A stretch of DNA of 64,000 bases from Daphnia pulex (GCF_021134715.1 NC_060021.1:7782501-7846500), one strand, 5' to 3'. Numbered from the stretch's first letter, positions 21,443 to 54,000 are shown. Notes: generated from the letters alone by a model not told the origin. Numbers and translations: made by a program.

Positions 21443-22018
21443 AATTCGGAGTGGATATGTGCTGCGGGTGTAGTCCTTCTGCCGCAATTATATGATCGCT
21501 CTCGGGCTCTTTGTCTTCCTGCCAATGGCGAAATGAAGTTGTTCAGTAGAGTTTTTCCTTGTTGCTCAGATTAGTGTTATGCCCGTGTTAACAGCTCCTC
21601 TTCATTGACGTAACCCCCTTCCTTTCGGTGACACGCTGAAAAAGTGTTGCAATCCTTTTAAAGATTTTTCACTTGAATGATGAAACCTTTGGCGTAAATG
21701 ACTTAATTTGTCATGGTTGAGGGTTGATGTAACAGCGTTCTTCGCCGCTTGGCGGGTCCAATAAATAAATTAAACAACAATCAATCAATCAACATTCAAA
21801 AATAGAGACACGCTACTTGACTCATTTGATCATAATTTGCACTAAATTGTCGTTTTTTAAACGGATGAGATCTCGTTGTTCTCTGGAAATCTGATTCGTA
21901 GAGACAGGGGGAAACAAAACAAAATTTAAATTGCGTTAAGCTTCAACATGTAAGTGGTCGTTTTTCAGGACGATCGAAGACATCTTGTTGTTTGTCCGAC
22001 TTCCTCTTTGAATGAACT
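21443..22018. other. Convergent 3' UTRs of SelS and CNRIP1; SECIS expected here
   Basis: The SelS 3' UTR probably ends after AATAAA at 21760-21765, overlapping AATAAATAAA. Several ATGA/GTGA starts that could nucleate a SECIS quartet are present (for example 21677-21683). The most stem-like is followed 12 nt later by AA and then a GGTT-GA stretch at 21714-21720, but the helix is imperfect. Beyond 21765 lies the CNRIP1 3' flank. Confidence 0.4.
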
Positions 22019-24686
22019 TTATCGGAAAGTATCTTTGACGATTTTAATGCTGTTGTTTTGCTGGTCAGTGTGACATTCGTACTCGATGGAGTGAACGGTC
22101 GTGCCCCAGTCGCAATGTTGGGTACTGTTTGCTTTATAGATTTTGATCTGCAAGGTCGTAGTGAACTCGTAACCGCCGTCCAACTAGAAAGGCAAACAAA
22201 GCGATAGATTGCATGAGCAGTTGACAGCGAGTAAAGTCAGGCTCGTTCAAGAAAATCCATCACGGGCCGCACAGTACACATCCCCCGGAATGCGCTATCA
22301 GTCCCACGAGATGAAATGAGCAATACGGAGGGTATGTCAACTGTCGGCTCGTGACAAGGGTATAAATGATCGGACACAGTATTTACCTTCACATGCAAGG
22401 AAACCGATTCCCTTTGTCCTTTCTTTGATGGTTGCAGATTGTCTAGCTGGAATTGGGCCGAATAGCTGGAAGCGTTTTCATCTTCCAGTTTGGATGAGTT
22501 GTCAGTTACTTCAAGCGATTTTTCCATCACGGCGATCCCCCTGCAATTCATTTGATTTGGAAGAAAAATAGGGTTAAAAGAAAGATTTCCCCCTTTTTTT
22601 TTTCTTATTCCTCTTTTTTTTATATAGAAGCAACAGCCGGCCATGCTTTCTATTGGGTATACTGCACTTTGTTGTTGCCAATAAAGCGTAGTTAGAAGCC
22701 ACCAGAATCGCCGGGCGTATGGACTAAACGAGCAGGACGGAAGCAGCGAAAAACACTTCGTCAGGGAACATAGTAGATCGTTACGGACGGTGAAACAGGG
22801 GGGAATAACAGCCAGCAGCTTAATGATCCATAAATGGGGAAGATGGAAAAAAGAATGACGATGAAGATCGAAAAAACTAAAAGAAAGAACAAAATAAAAG
22901 AAAAAAAAAGGAAAAGAAAGAATGGGGGGAAATCAAACGAATAGAAAAGGCAACTGAGTATCGATTTTGACGTCCCTCTGCGACTCATAAGTCACCAAAA
23001 CTCTTTTTCTCTTTCTTTCTCTTGTTATTTGTCGTACCGGATGTTACTAGATCTAGTAAGGCTAACGAATCGTTTTAAATCCAAGTCCATCTCCTTCGTT
23101 TTGCGGCTCGTAACGGCAGCAACAATCTTGTTGTTTCTCCGAGTCTAATAATTAGAGTCACCTACACCCAGAGCCGTAAGCCCATCGAGAGATTAAGTGG
23201 AGAAAGGCCTCTGCGGTCGCAAAATTGCTGTCGGACGCTAGTCCACCGTCATTTCGCCTTAATGTGTTTATGTTGAGTGACTTGGTGATGATTTTAATGA
23301 TTGCCGATGGATCCTAGGCGGCTGGCGAGGCGACGCCGAAAAGCGTGAAATTAAAACAAAAACAAAAAAAAATCGTTCTCTAAACATTCGGCCGCTAAAT
23401 TTAGTACCGGAACCCATCTTTTCGCTCGAGTGCCTAGAAATAGATTTACGTTCTCGAGAACTAGGCAGCGTGAAATTTAGTGATTATCGAAATTGATTAG
23501 CCACTTCTTCTTTGCGGGCTGCGGTTCCTTCGAAATTTTCCATCATTTTAGCCGGCCGTTCGTTTTAGACGGCGACGTTTCAAGAGGTTAATGTAAAAAT
23601 CGATCGATGGCCGAGCACTCCTGTACGATTTTGCTGCTATATTTACGACCACTTTGGAAGGCACCGGGATTCTAACGAAGTCAACGTAAGCGACCTGTTT
23701 TCTTCGCCCCCCTTGATGTTTTACGCAGTTGGTGCACGCCTGTCTGCAAAATTCACGCTCGCCGATCGATAGGAAACACACACACATGCACGCACGCACA
23801 CACATACACGGCGGAGGGTGTGGACTTGAAAGTCATCCAATATAACACGCTACCTTTGAGTGTATACACACACACCTTGACACAGATCGCTGCGTACTTT
23901 AGAGGGGCTTCCATTTTGTTTGGACGTGTATCCTGGGCAATGACATTCTCGATCAAAAAGCGACCCTTTATGCAAATGGCCAAATGCCAGCAAGGGTTAT
24001 TCGACCGACCTGACTAAAACATTGAACGAATGAAATGTTTCGGGGAAAAAAAGGGAAAAGAGACGCACGGGAAACTTTGGTGAATGGATGAAAAAAAAAG
24101 AACGGGACCAACTCAGTTGCCTGGAACTCCTGGACGTCACGTGGAGCCTATACATTGGCGAATATAAGAGGGGAAGGAAGAGCTACGGTTATGGCGGGAG
24201 TCTCGAGGGAAACGCTGACTGGGAAATTCAATGGCTTTTATGTCGAGGGGAGGAGGACGCATACGAAATTCACGACGCCAAGATTAATGGAAGTGAGGGA
24301 TCGTTGGCTCCTTCTGTTGCTCCTTTACCACCTTCTCATAGCATCTCACTTCGCCTTTCTTATTCAAAGTGCTTATTGCTTCTCATTCAAGTGCTTTTTA
24401 CTTGATGGGGAAATCGTATTTGCGTCATTTTGATTCAACCGAATTTTTTCAATCCCGTTTTTTGGGTGGATGATTGGAGACGTGATTTTGTTCAAGATCC
24501 TTTTTGTTAACGACAAAATTACCTGACGGTTTTGGCGGGACGGATGTTGACGTCGACCCGGTATTTGCTATCGGCCAGGAATTTGACGGTCCTCGGCTGA
24601 GCGAATCGTTGTCCGTCCACTTTGCAAAAGACGGGCTTGTTATCCGGCTCTTTGTGGAGACTCAACGTCAATCTGAAGGACCCCAT
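22019..24686 (-). CDS. CNRIP1: CB1 cannabinoid receptor-interacting protein 1 homologue
   Basis: Three coding exons: 24523-24686, 22387-22540 and 22019-22183, which join in phase to 483 nt, 160 residues (vertebrate CNRIP1 is of similar length). Exon 1 encodes MGSFRLTLSLHKEPDNKPVF followed by CKVDGQRFAQPRTVKFLADS, the conserved N-terminal half. Exon 3 ends with HCDWGTTVHSIEYECH, the family signature near the C-terminus. CNRIP1 is a small soluble beta-rich protein that binds the C-tail of cannabinoid receptor 1 in vertebrates. Arthropods lack that receptor, so the ancestral partner must be another one, possibly Rab proteins. The first intron is about 2 kb, long for this region. A read-through ATG in the middle exon is not the start, since exon 1 supplies the family N-terminus. 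Confidence 0.9.
22541..24522 (-). other. First intron of CNRIP1
   Basis: About 2 kb without a supported gene. It contains A/T-rich and CA-rich stretches (around 23777-23806) and several short frames on both strands without family motifs. Regulatory sequence is possible. Confidence 0.5.
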
Positions 24687-27600
24687 TTGGGCGGCTTGTT
24701 ATCAAAACTAGTTCACCGACAACAACAGTTACATCACCCTATGCAAAACAAGTAGAAATTGTCCTTGGAAATGGATAGTTTCCGTCTTTTTTTTTTTTTG
24801 TTCCCGCTTAGACTTGAACTGCGCCTTCACGTTAAGAACTCTCACCCCCGTGAGCAGAGTGACTAGACGTCCGCGTGCTGTAACCATGAAACACTCACTG
24901 GAGCACGCGCTGCCCTAGTCCGGGGCGGGACTAGATTCCCTCCTCCTTCGTCCTATAACCTTAACTCAGCAGACTCCCCAACATCAGACTGGGGTTTTCT
25001 CTCTCTCTCTCTCTCTTTTTTACTTTTTTTTTCTCCCCTTTCTCTCCCTCTCCAATGCGTTGCGCTACTGCGAGTTTTGTATGCCAACCGACGGATAGAA
25101 AAATCCCGTCGCCACCGCCGACGTCGACATCGGATCCTCCTACTATTCCTCCCATTTCGTATTATGAAAGCGAGTCGATGGCGATACTCACGCCGAAACT
25201 AACGCCCATGACATTTCCGTGCAGTTGTATCTGTCCCGCTTCCATACACATATCTGTGTGTGTGTGCGTTTCGTATACTTGGGCCGATAGAGTTGAACGC
25301 CGACGCTTCCCTTCCTTCTCCTCCTTCCCCAAAGGTATTGATTACAAGACTTCTTTGTCTGCGAGCGTGGAACTTTGGTCTACAAACGGGCCGGTTTCAG
25401 ACAGTTATACGTATAGTCTACCAGCATATATATCCACTGCTGCTACTACTACTACTACTACTTTGAAGGCATTGATAGTTTTCTCTCTTTGAACTCTGAA
25501 CAACACACACAGAGTAAGACGGTACTGGCAATGATTGCTGCATGGCTGGACGCGAGTGGAAGGCAAAAGGATTAAGAATAATGAGCCAAGTTGGTCGTAA
25601 TAGAACAACTGCAACCCACCCGGTTCTAACTGGACTTAGCTGCTGCTGCTGCTGCTGCCCCTCCCGATTCTTCTTCACTTTTTTTGTTTTACTGTTGGGG
25701 TGGACGGACATGCAGGGTCAATAAAGTGGGTGGAGGGAAAAAAAAGAGGAGAAAAAGAAAATGCACTAGCGAAAAAGATCCATCAGGAAATGTCCTGCAC
25801 GTCATCACCCGGCAGTGAAAAAATGTGGCTCCTCCTCCAATGATTGAATCCTCCCTAACCAATCAATAACCAGGCTCACCTCCCGCTGGCCGCCCTCTGT
25901 AGAGGGTTGTCAATAAAGTAGCTCAGTGTGTATATATATATACGACTGGCCAGCGCCAGCTATCTGCTATGTAAGATAAGCCACAATGATGGGTCAGGTG
26001 ACCGTCGGCTTCGAATGTATGAAAAGAAACAGCGATGCCGAGTCTCTTTTTATTGGTCTGGCCAAACGACCCAACTTGTTTCCTCCACCCCTCTCTCGGC
26101 GTAAATCGTTAAACATTTAATTGACTTTGAATTTAGATCTTACGCTTGATGTGGTAGACCATCGACCCGACGAGACGTGAATGTAAAATTCATTAAGGCA
26201 AATTTCGGATTGGTGGAAAGTGAAATAAAATCTCCCAGGCGGGACGACGCAATCTCGTTGCACTTTCTCTATTAAAAAATCGCACTAGGGATTTGACGAC
26301 GGCGCCCTCCCCTCCTGTTATCTGTTTTTTCAGGCTTCCATCCAGCAGAGCTTTACGAAGCGTCATAACCGTATCTATTCTACACACAGTCGAGTTCTTT
26401 TAACCCGCCAAAATATATATAGTAAGGGGACGTAGGCGCAATCAACCATGCACTGTTTCTGATGGGATCGTTCCCCCTCACTCTTTGATCCTCTGATTCC
26501 GCGTTTAGATCGTCTCGAGCTTGCCGAAAAGATTCGATGCGGCGATCCAAGTGAAAATAAAAGAAAAACAAAAAAAAGAGATATGCAAACGTGGGAGTGC
26601 GCGCTGTTGTTGGCAATATGCTACCCACACACATCCGGTCTGCGTCTCATACTACTCTAATGTCTGGAACCGGAATTCTTCCGGCCGGCTTCCCCTTTCT
26701 GGAGTGGTATATGAATGACAAATGTTTGTGCTTTACTTCTCCTATTCTCTCCTCCCTTAAAGATACAAGTGATGAAACTCGGCTGCTGGAGTAGTTGAGC
26801 CGCAAGTAAGCCACTCGCACGGAAAACTGTCTCGCGCTCTTAAGATCCTCAGTCGGACAGAATGGGCCAGCGTAATAATCAAGTGATGGACCGCACGCTG
26901 CGTTGCGCAAAGTGTATCTCCCTGACAACAGAACGGACGCAAGAGTCCGTCCGGCGGTCCATCTCTTTTGTTTTTGTTGCTTTATTGATAGCAAAAGCAA
27001 TCAGCTGTGTGCCGGAAAGAAACGATGGAGGGGAGAAAAAAAAACAAACCAGGATTTTAGGCATGCGGAAATAATTGCGGGGAAATCACTGGCGCGAAAT
27101 GCCACGGGCTAACAACCGGTTGTGATTTTAATTTTATTGGCAGCTTTTTCTCCCTCCCTTACACTCGTGTTGCCGTCGCATTACGGACGTTTAGCACCCG
27201 ACAATTGAAACTGGCGGACCGTGCAAAAAGTAAAGAAAGAAACGCAACGAGCCGGCGTGTAAGACTTGCGTTTCTCCCGACGACATCTTTTGGCCAACAC
27301 GTTAATGTATTGCAAAAGACACGAGACAGAGACAACCAATGACGGGAAAAAAACCAATGTTACACACGATGGTTGTCGGGGAAAGTCATAAATTCAGGAA
27401 ATTCGAGTCGAGAAAGGTCATTTTTTATGTACAGGGGCGTATAGAAATAAAATGTGAAATTGTTTTCGTATAAATAAATTATGATATCATTTTCAAAATT
27501 TTTCATAGAACTTTGGTGTAGAAATAGATAGATTTTGTTGATGCGTTAATGTTATTTTCCTTTTTTGTTTTCAAAATTCGAAATGGAACAAGGAAATAGT

Positions 27601-27974
27601 GAAGGTGTGATCCAAAAGGTGGAAAATCCTGAATCCCTGGGCGGGATTGAAAAAAAAAGTAACACGGCAACAAATAACGATAGAAGCGCACAAGGGAAAA
27701 CTATCGATCGACCAAATTCTTTCGGCGTCGTCTCCTTTCAAATATATGGGAACGGGGGTAACCATCGAGAGACTCTTGCGAAGGGGAAAGAGAGTCCATA
27801 CGGAAATCAGGGTAATCGATATTTGGCTTTGGTCTGTGGCGACGACGACAGCGACATCATCGACGACGACAAAAGTATTACTTAACTAATCACACACGAA
27901 ATAATAATCATCAGATCGATTGGGGGTTAGAAATTCTGTTTGCAAGTTCTCCATTTTTTCTGTGCGGTTTCTTA
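24687..27974. other. Long intergenic region with simple repeats
   Basis: 3.3 kb upstream of CNRIP1 and downstream of the membrane-protein gene. It contains CT-rich tracts (about 24998-25020), a CTG/CAG run (25639-25658), and TA/TG tracts near 25930. A tRNA-like stretch followed by a poly(A) run lies on the - strand at 24785-24893. A 100-codon ATG frame on the + strand at 27583-27885 ends in an Asp-rich run but has no motif. I support no protein gene here. Confidence 0.4.
25639..25658. repeat. CTG trinucleotide run
   Basis: Six to seven perfect CTG units in intergenic DNA. A similar run occurs at 29863-29893. Confidence 0.85.
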
Positions 27975-29479
27975 TTACGTGCAAACTACTGCCGGCTGAT
28001 CGTCGTCGTTTTCTTCTTCATCGTCGTCTTCTTGTTCGTCGTCGTCGTCATAGAAACGAAATCCAGATGTCGAGTCTGCCAGTCCGATTGAAATGAGAGG
28101 AAGATGACAAGTAGTTCGATGGGTTGACGGCGAATTGATTTCCTCGTCTTCCTCGCTATTGGCCAGTTTGGTGTTGGGTGACGGAGTCAAGGGCACGTCG
28201 ATCCCTGTGACATCGACGTCGAGCGTGTCGTCCAGCTCAACTGCCGTCACGACATTTGGATTTCGACTCACCAGAGTCCTGAAATGGGCAATTTCGCCAC
28301 CTGCCGTGTAGTAATGGTGGCGTCCGTGACGGGTCTGTCCGTCCTGTTGTCCGTTTGGGCAGTTGACACACTTGCGGAAGAAAAGGATGATGCCAATTGC
28401 GCCGAACATGGACAGGGAAGCGCTGAAAAATATGACGGAACTGCGGACTGAGTCATATTCGGATTGGATCGGAATGATGTCGTCTGATGAATCGATGATG
28501 ATCTTGGAATTGGTCGTGGTCGGCGTTGAACTGCTCCCAGGAGTCGTGGCCGTCTCGTTGTCTGCCGATCCTCCGCTCAAGTCTAACCGGTCCAATACTA
28601 AAAAGAGGCGGACGGTAAAGGGGGAAAAAGAAAAAAGAAATCCATGAAAAAGCGACCAGCGCACCATCTCTCAGAGAAACACTCTACTATGATAACAGTG
28701 GAAGGCACGAAAATAAATAATAAAGTCTAAAGAAAAATAAATAAAATATGCTTTTGGGGGCGCCTGTAGAACGTTTTCATCTTGACATCATTAGCGCCTG
28801 CCAACAGACGGCATCTAGACACTTTTGAAGATTTTCTTTTCGCCGACTGTCTCGACGAAATACACCGAAAACTCTTTTGCTCCGCCATTCGACTTAAAGT
28901 TTGCCTCGTTAATCACCGGTCCGTGTAATACAGCAGACGGAAGAACTTTTTTTCCCTCCTGGTTGCCATTCTCTCATGACGCTAGCAGCCTGGGAATAAT
29001 CGATTGGATCCGAGCGCATCTCTCTGTCTCTCTCTCTCTCGCTTGGCCCACCATCTCAACGTGCATGCGTCAGTCTCTGAGAAACTTCAGCCAGACCCCT
29101 CGTACACCGTAAAGTAAACATGCACATCTCAAAGTAGCTATTCGTGTGTGCGTCTGTGTATGTTTTTGCTAGGCAAATTCTTCGTAGGCAATTTTTTTTC
29201 AGCTCTTATTTGTCGAGTTTGTAATAGGCGAGTAGTAAAGAGCACGCCATCGTTACGTCAATTTGAGAAAACTGAATCGACGTTAAGTGAGTCGGTAGAT
29301 TTGAATAAATATTAAGTTGTTTTATTTGTTCGTGTTTTTCTTTCTGTCTTACCTGTTGTTGGGTTGCCGACAGCGACCGTTGCCGAGTACAAAAAGAGGA
29401 ATGAATTCAAAATGCAGCGATGCATTCCGTTTGGCTGTCTATTTCTTGTTGTCGTCGAGGCCTTGTTAAATGGTGACAT
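27975..29479 (-). CDS. Single-pass type I membrane protein of unknown function
   Basis: Two coding exons, 29353-29479 and 27975-28597, which join in phase; 249 residues from the first ATG (MSPFNKAS, good context) or 231 from the second (MHRCILNSFLFLYSATVAVG, which alone makes a clean signal peptide; ATG at 29423-29425). A Ser/Thr-rich extracellular stalk of about 65 residues follows (TTPGSSSTPTTTNSK). Next is one membrane helix (SVIFFSASLSMFGAIGIILF) with a basic FRKC stop-transfer. The cytosolic tail of about 130 residues ends in an Asp/Glu block and QPAVVCT. No family is recognised. The stalk suggests O-glycosylation. The acidic tail might bind basic proteins or Ca2+; that is speculation. 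Confidence 0.65.
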
Positions 29480-31977
29480 GTTGTCCAGTGGGGGACACAC
29501 TTGTGTTCCATAATATCACTGAATGAGGCCTCGCCAGTTAACGAGAAACACACTTTTGACAAGTCAACTATATTGTTGCTGTTGTTATTGTCGCTGTACT
29601 AACTGACTGTCAGCCCGACACGGCAGCCACAGCACCGGCCGGCTGATGGTTTCACAAGGCCCATTGGATTTTGTTGAGGAAAACAAGAAAAAACGACAAT
29701 GTTTGCTGGATAAATTTGAATCGGAAGAAACAATAAATCACTGGTGACAGTTTGGACAAGTGGCCATTACACCGTGGGGCAGTCTGAACATACCAACGAT
29801 TAAATCGCCAAACTGCTGTTGATGACAGCTGAAACAAAACAACCGAAACAGAAGGACAACACGCTGCTGCTGCTGCTGCTGCTGTTGTTGTTGGTTGTGG
29901 TGGAAGAGGTGCAAATCCAGCCAACGACAGCTCTCAAGGAAGAATGAGAGGCAAGTTTGGGGTGGGATCGGTTTAGATGCTAGCCGCCGGATGAATCGTG
30001 CGTGAAGATAAGGAACGTGTGTGTGTGTGTGTGTGCCGTCTATCTATGTGTGAGTGGCTGTGCAGGACGCGGACTGGAACAATCGAGGGTGGTAACTCTC
30101 CATTGGCGGCTGGGCACACACAGGAAACACATACGGGCTCTCACTTGTTCCTCTTTTTTTTGTTGCTCTTTTCGGAAGAGCTTTTTTTTTCTTTTTTCTT
30201 TCCTTCTTCCCCACTGGTTGTGTTACCGTACCATAGCCTATGCTGACAAACAAGCGATAGACCAGAGACGAGAGTTACCCTTTTATGTAACTGCCGAAAA
30301 CACACAACTAACGGCGCAGACTCCAATCCTTGCCCGGCTCCCGTTTTTTCCTCTTTTTTTTCTTTCTTCCTTTTCCTTTTTTTCTCTTGGCCTGGAGAAA
30401 ATGTAAAACAGGAAGGAAGGAACTGGAAGAAAAAGATGATGATTCCGGACAAGGAAATAATCTTAAACTCAATTGTCAAGAGAGATCATGTGAAACAGGA
30501 AAAACAGCAATGGCTGGAAGTTATGACCTAAGATTATGTGCTGCTTTGTTTTTTCTAATAAGGGATTTTTAAAAGTGTATTTTCTTTCATCTTTTTCAAT
30601 TATATCGGATCAAAAGAACTTAACATTCAATATGTGCATACTGTTCCTTTTATGTTAGGTAGTATATCAAACATATGTTGTTATTCACCAGGACCTTTTG
30701 GTTTCCATGGCAAAAGCGTTGACCCCCCAACCCTCTTTCAGTTCCACACCTCCAGCAAATCGTCTTTTTTTTTTCTTTCTCTCTTTCTGTTCTTTTATAT
30801 ACATCCATGTAGTTGAATAGAGCTGAACTCGATCGTACTTAACCTTTTCCGAGACCTGTCAAATCCAGACGGTCTCCCAACCAGAAACGATTTAGGAATT
30901 CATCGATATGATACGGGCAACAGGTTTCTTTCGTTCGTCAACAAAAGTGAAGAATCAGAATTTATCCCCCCAGTATCCTATTGGTTGTCGTTCCGTTTTC
31001 TGTAGTCGTCATCACGAAGCTTTATCAAGTTAGAGATACGACCGGTAGGATCGAGAAATCCTGGTTTTGCCCTCGAGGAGGAGCTGGTCGGCGTCGAAGG
31101 GACCCACCAATCAATAACTTCCAAGCTCCCCTCGTTCTCCTTGTCTCTCCTGTCCCCCACTCACCCCTCTTATTCCGTATATATACACATACACATATAT
31201 ATAGTACCCTCTTTGTGTGTGTGTGTTTGCCCGAATAAATGATTAAAGGTAGGAAGAAAGAAAAACAGGAAAAACGGGACACAAATATTATATTCCCGGA
31301 CGTTGTTGTCCTGACAGCGCACTCGACTTGGTTAAAGGAATCAAAAGAAGGGCGAGTTCTTTTTTTTATTTGGTTTTGTTTCGTGCTTGTTCTTTTCGTT
31401 GACGCCGCCCCCTCTTTCATGCGAAAGAAAAAGCAAGAAGGAAACAACAAAAAAAGAGTTATCGACATGTTGTGCCATTATTTTCGTACCAGATAACAGA
31501 AAAAAAAACAAGATGAGAGAGATTCATGTCATCGCTTCCGGATGATGCACCATCAGTTTCAGAAGAGGGCGAGAAAGAGATAGAGAAGAGTGACAAACAT
31601 ACGTTATTACATTACACCATTTTCTTGTTTTTTTTTTTCCTTTTTTTTTGGCCCAGATTTATGTAGTACACACACACACACACACAAACAGATTTTTGAA
31701 AAAAAGCGGCCAGGATTCATCTGGCCTTTTTAAAATAGCAAGGTATATATATATAAATATTCCAATTACAGAAAATAGAAAAAAGATTAGAAATGGGACA
31801 CTCGATGCCATTCGTCTGAGGTCGTTTTTTCTCTCCGACACTGATACAACAGGATTATTAATGACTGTACAAAAGGAGTCTGAGAGAGTTGAAATTAGTT
31901 TTGGTATGATTGGGTACTTCTTTGATAGGATATAGTATATTGTATAAGAAAGTGAAGGAGGAGCGCCTATATCTCTT
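29480..31977. other. Intergenic, low-complexity spacer
   Basis: 2.5 kb between the membrane-protein promoter and the 3' end of the TRIM9-like gene. It contains a GT run (30017-30035), many T- and TTC-rich tracts and short TA runs near 31190 and 31745. Open frames of 60-147 codons on both strands mirror each other and carry no motifs. Confidence 0.45.
29863..29893. repeat. CTG run followed by TTG units
   Basis: About eight CTG units grading into TTG units in the spacer upstream of the membrane-protein gene. Non-coding as far as I can see. Confidence 0.85.
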
Positions 31978-51093
<19,116 letters not shown>

Positions 51094-54000
51094 TTTTCCA
51101 ACAATTCCAGTCCTTTTGTTTTTCTCTCCCAAATTATATTTCCCCCCTTTTTTAATGAACCAATCACGTCCAATATCCAATCACATCCCAGCACATCTAA
51201 AAACGAATAGATATGATTGAAAAGGAGGCGGCCGGTCAAGAGCGTGATTAGGGAAAAAAGACTGTCGGCAATCAATAATTGCTTTTCCTTCGGTTTTCTT
51301 GATGAACTGACGGGCACCACTGGAACACTCACGCGGCTCACAGGACATCCACACACAAACGACACTTTTCTCGTATATATAAGGGGTGGTAGATTGAAAA
51401 ACAGGACCGTCACGAACGATGCTGCCGACGGTCAGGCAGTTGGCGGTGCGACTGGAGGGAAAAGCGGCGCTACTACACCAGTTCCCTCTCTGTGCGGATA
51501 AAAGGGGGAAGAGAGGGGGGGGGGGAGAAGGAGGGTTTTTCAAACATTCCGGGGTTATACTCCTCCTACTCGGGAATGGAACTGTGCTCCGGGCAAGGTT
51601 CTTCTTCTTCTTTTTCTCCCTCTTCTTCTTTTTCCAATCTTCTTTTCCATCACCTCCTGGTTTTCATCCACCTTCATATTCTCTTCCTTTTCCTCTATTT
51701 TTTAGTTCTCCCTCCTACCCCTCTTATATAGTGGGTTGGAGCTGCTCGAATACAAAGGCGGAATTGTATTTGGTTCTTATATATTATTCTTTTGTATACT
51801 CACAATCTCTCTCTCTCTCTCACCTTGGTACCTAGAGATAGACCCATAGGGTATATAGTAACACTCACCCTCGTATAGCTTTTTACAACAAAAGAAATTT
51901 TTCCCCGTGTATCCCTCTAGCGGCCGGAATTCTTATTCTTCCATCCACGGAGGGGGGAAAATTCTGAACTGGTTTTTCTTCGTTGCTTATCGGGTCCGTT
52001 TCAATAGATCATCCTCTTCTGTTGTTGTCTACTCTCTCCGGTTGTATAGTGGGTACAACTTTGCTGTCCCAACACCCCCCTGTTGCTGAGATGTATCTCT
52101 GTCTGTAAAAGTATATAAACTCAGCCCCCCCCCCTCTCGTCACACATGTACTAGTACTTCTTCCCGGCACACGAACGACTCCCGTTTTCTTGCGTATAGT
52201 ATATCCAGTTCAGCTGTTTCCGAGTTTTTAATGCCGGAGCACAAAAGTTTGTGGCTCTTTGGCTTATGTGCAGTCCACTGTTCATGGGTATAAATCCGCC
52301 CCATTCTCTCTACTCTTCCGTCTAGCTGCCATTGAACTCGTTTCGCTTTGAAAATGGCACACACACACCTCCTACTCCGCACATCAGCCGGGGGAACGAA
52401 GGCTTTTCCTGGTGCCAAGCACGAACCGTTCAACCCCCGCGTTCTTCTTCTTCTCTTGTTTTCTGGGAGGTTTTTATTGTTGGTAGTTTTTCACCCCCTT
52501 TCTCTTCTTCTTGATGGTTTTTCCCCTTGCACCGCATTCTCGCCCGTATAACTACAAACACACAAACACGACAACGTTCAAAAGTACCACCACCACAACT
52601 CCCCTTTTTCGGAGCTGGGGAAAAGAACCGGAATGGCGCTCTTGCCGGGCCAAGAAAACAAAAACACACACGTCATCTTGACACGACGACGACGGCGTTG
52701 TTTCTTGCAGCTTTTTAAAGTCGTGCGGGTTATTTCACCATTTCCTGTTGTTATGTGTGTGTGTGTTGTCGACCAATTTCTTTTTTTATTTTTACTTTTC
52801 TCTTTCTTTGGACCGTTTAAAGAAGAAGCAATTTGTCGAGAGTTGTGATGGTTGAAGTGGAGCAGACAAATCGGTTGCCGGGTGAACGAAATGGAAACTC
52901 GCCTTGGCTTTTGGCTCTCACACAGTCCAGCGCGAGAAGAAGAAGAAGAAGAAGGGGGTAACTGGATGGAAATATTCGTCAGTGGGCATTGAAGCGGAAC
53001 GGCATCGTATAATAATAATCCCGAGCAATAGCGGCAGGCATTCCCGCACGGCTGATCATTGAACATACACACACACAGAGAGAGGAAGAAGCCAAAAGCT
53101 TAGAGTACTATAAACTTTTTTTCTTCTTCTTCTTTTTCTTATTCTTTTGGTTAATATTCTTTTGATTCCGGGCTCCAATCATTCGGTTTCTGTCGGTAGC
53201 AACTGAGGGCAATCTGATTCATCCATGCGTGGATTGAGGGAAAGAAGAAAAAAATGTTACGTAATCATTCACCGGAATAAAAATACAGAATAACAATCGA
53301 TTCTCTCTCCCCCAACGAAATCGTAAAAGTGAAGTGGGTGTGGTGTGTAAGAGCTTCCTTTTTTTTCATGTGTTTTACGCGTAATATTTCATCCTTTATT
53401 TATTCAATCCATTGCTGTGTGTGTGTACATCAAAAGAAGTTTCCACCCCGAAGACAAAAAGGGTTGACTAAGATTGGTTACGTATATATAGCGGTTAGCA
53501 GGGGGGGTACTACAGTACAAGGGCGTGGAAAAATACAGTCTTCTGAGGAGGGGAGAAAAATGAAGAAGAAATTAAAGAATAGGATATACACAACATTTTT
53601 CGTTGTGTGTTGTTATTTTTTCTTCCAAATTTTAACGCGCACTATATTGGGTTCGCCACGGAGCTGGTGCGCGTATATCCGGCGCGGGCGCCACGTACGG
53701 CAGACGACCGCCCACTGGCTCCGGGATGATTACTTACCCAAGCAACCCTCCTCTCTTTTCTTCTTCTTCTTCTTTCTACCCTCTATTTTTTTTTCTTGGA
53801 GGGTTATATATTTCTTTCGTCTGTCTCATTCCATTTCCAGCGAGGGACGAAAATAAGGAGGGCGCAACTAACTCAACAACGAAAAGAAATCACAGCCACC
53901 AAGTGTAGAAGAATAGTTCGTTTTTTCCCTCCTTTTTTCTTTTCTTTTCTCATTCACCACCAGTGAGAAATGATGCGTAGATCTGAGTCCCATATATACA

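Noticed and set aside
27583-27885. 100-codon + strand ATG frame ending in an Asp-rich run
   Set aside because: No motif and no matching splice partners; the opposite strand is also partly open. Kept only as a note.
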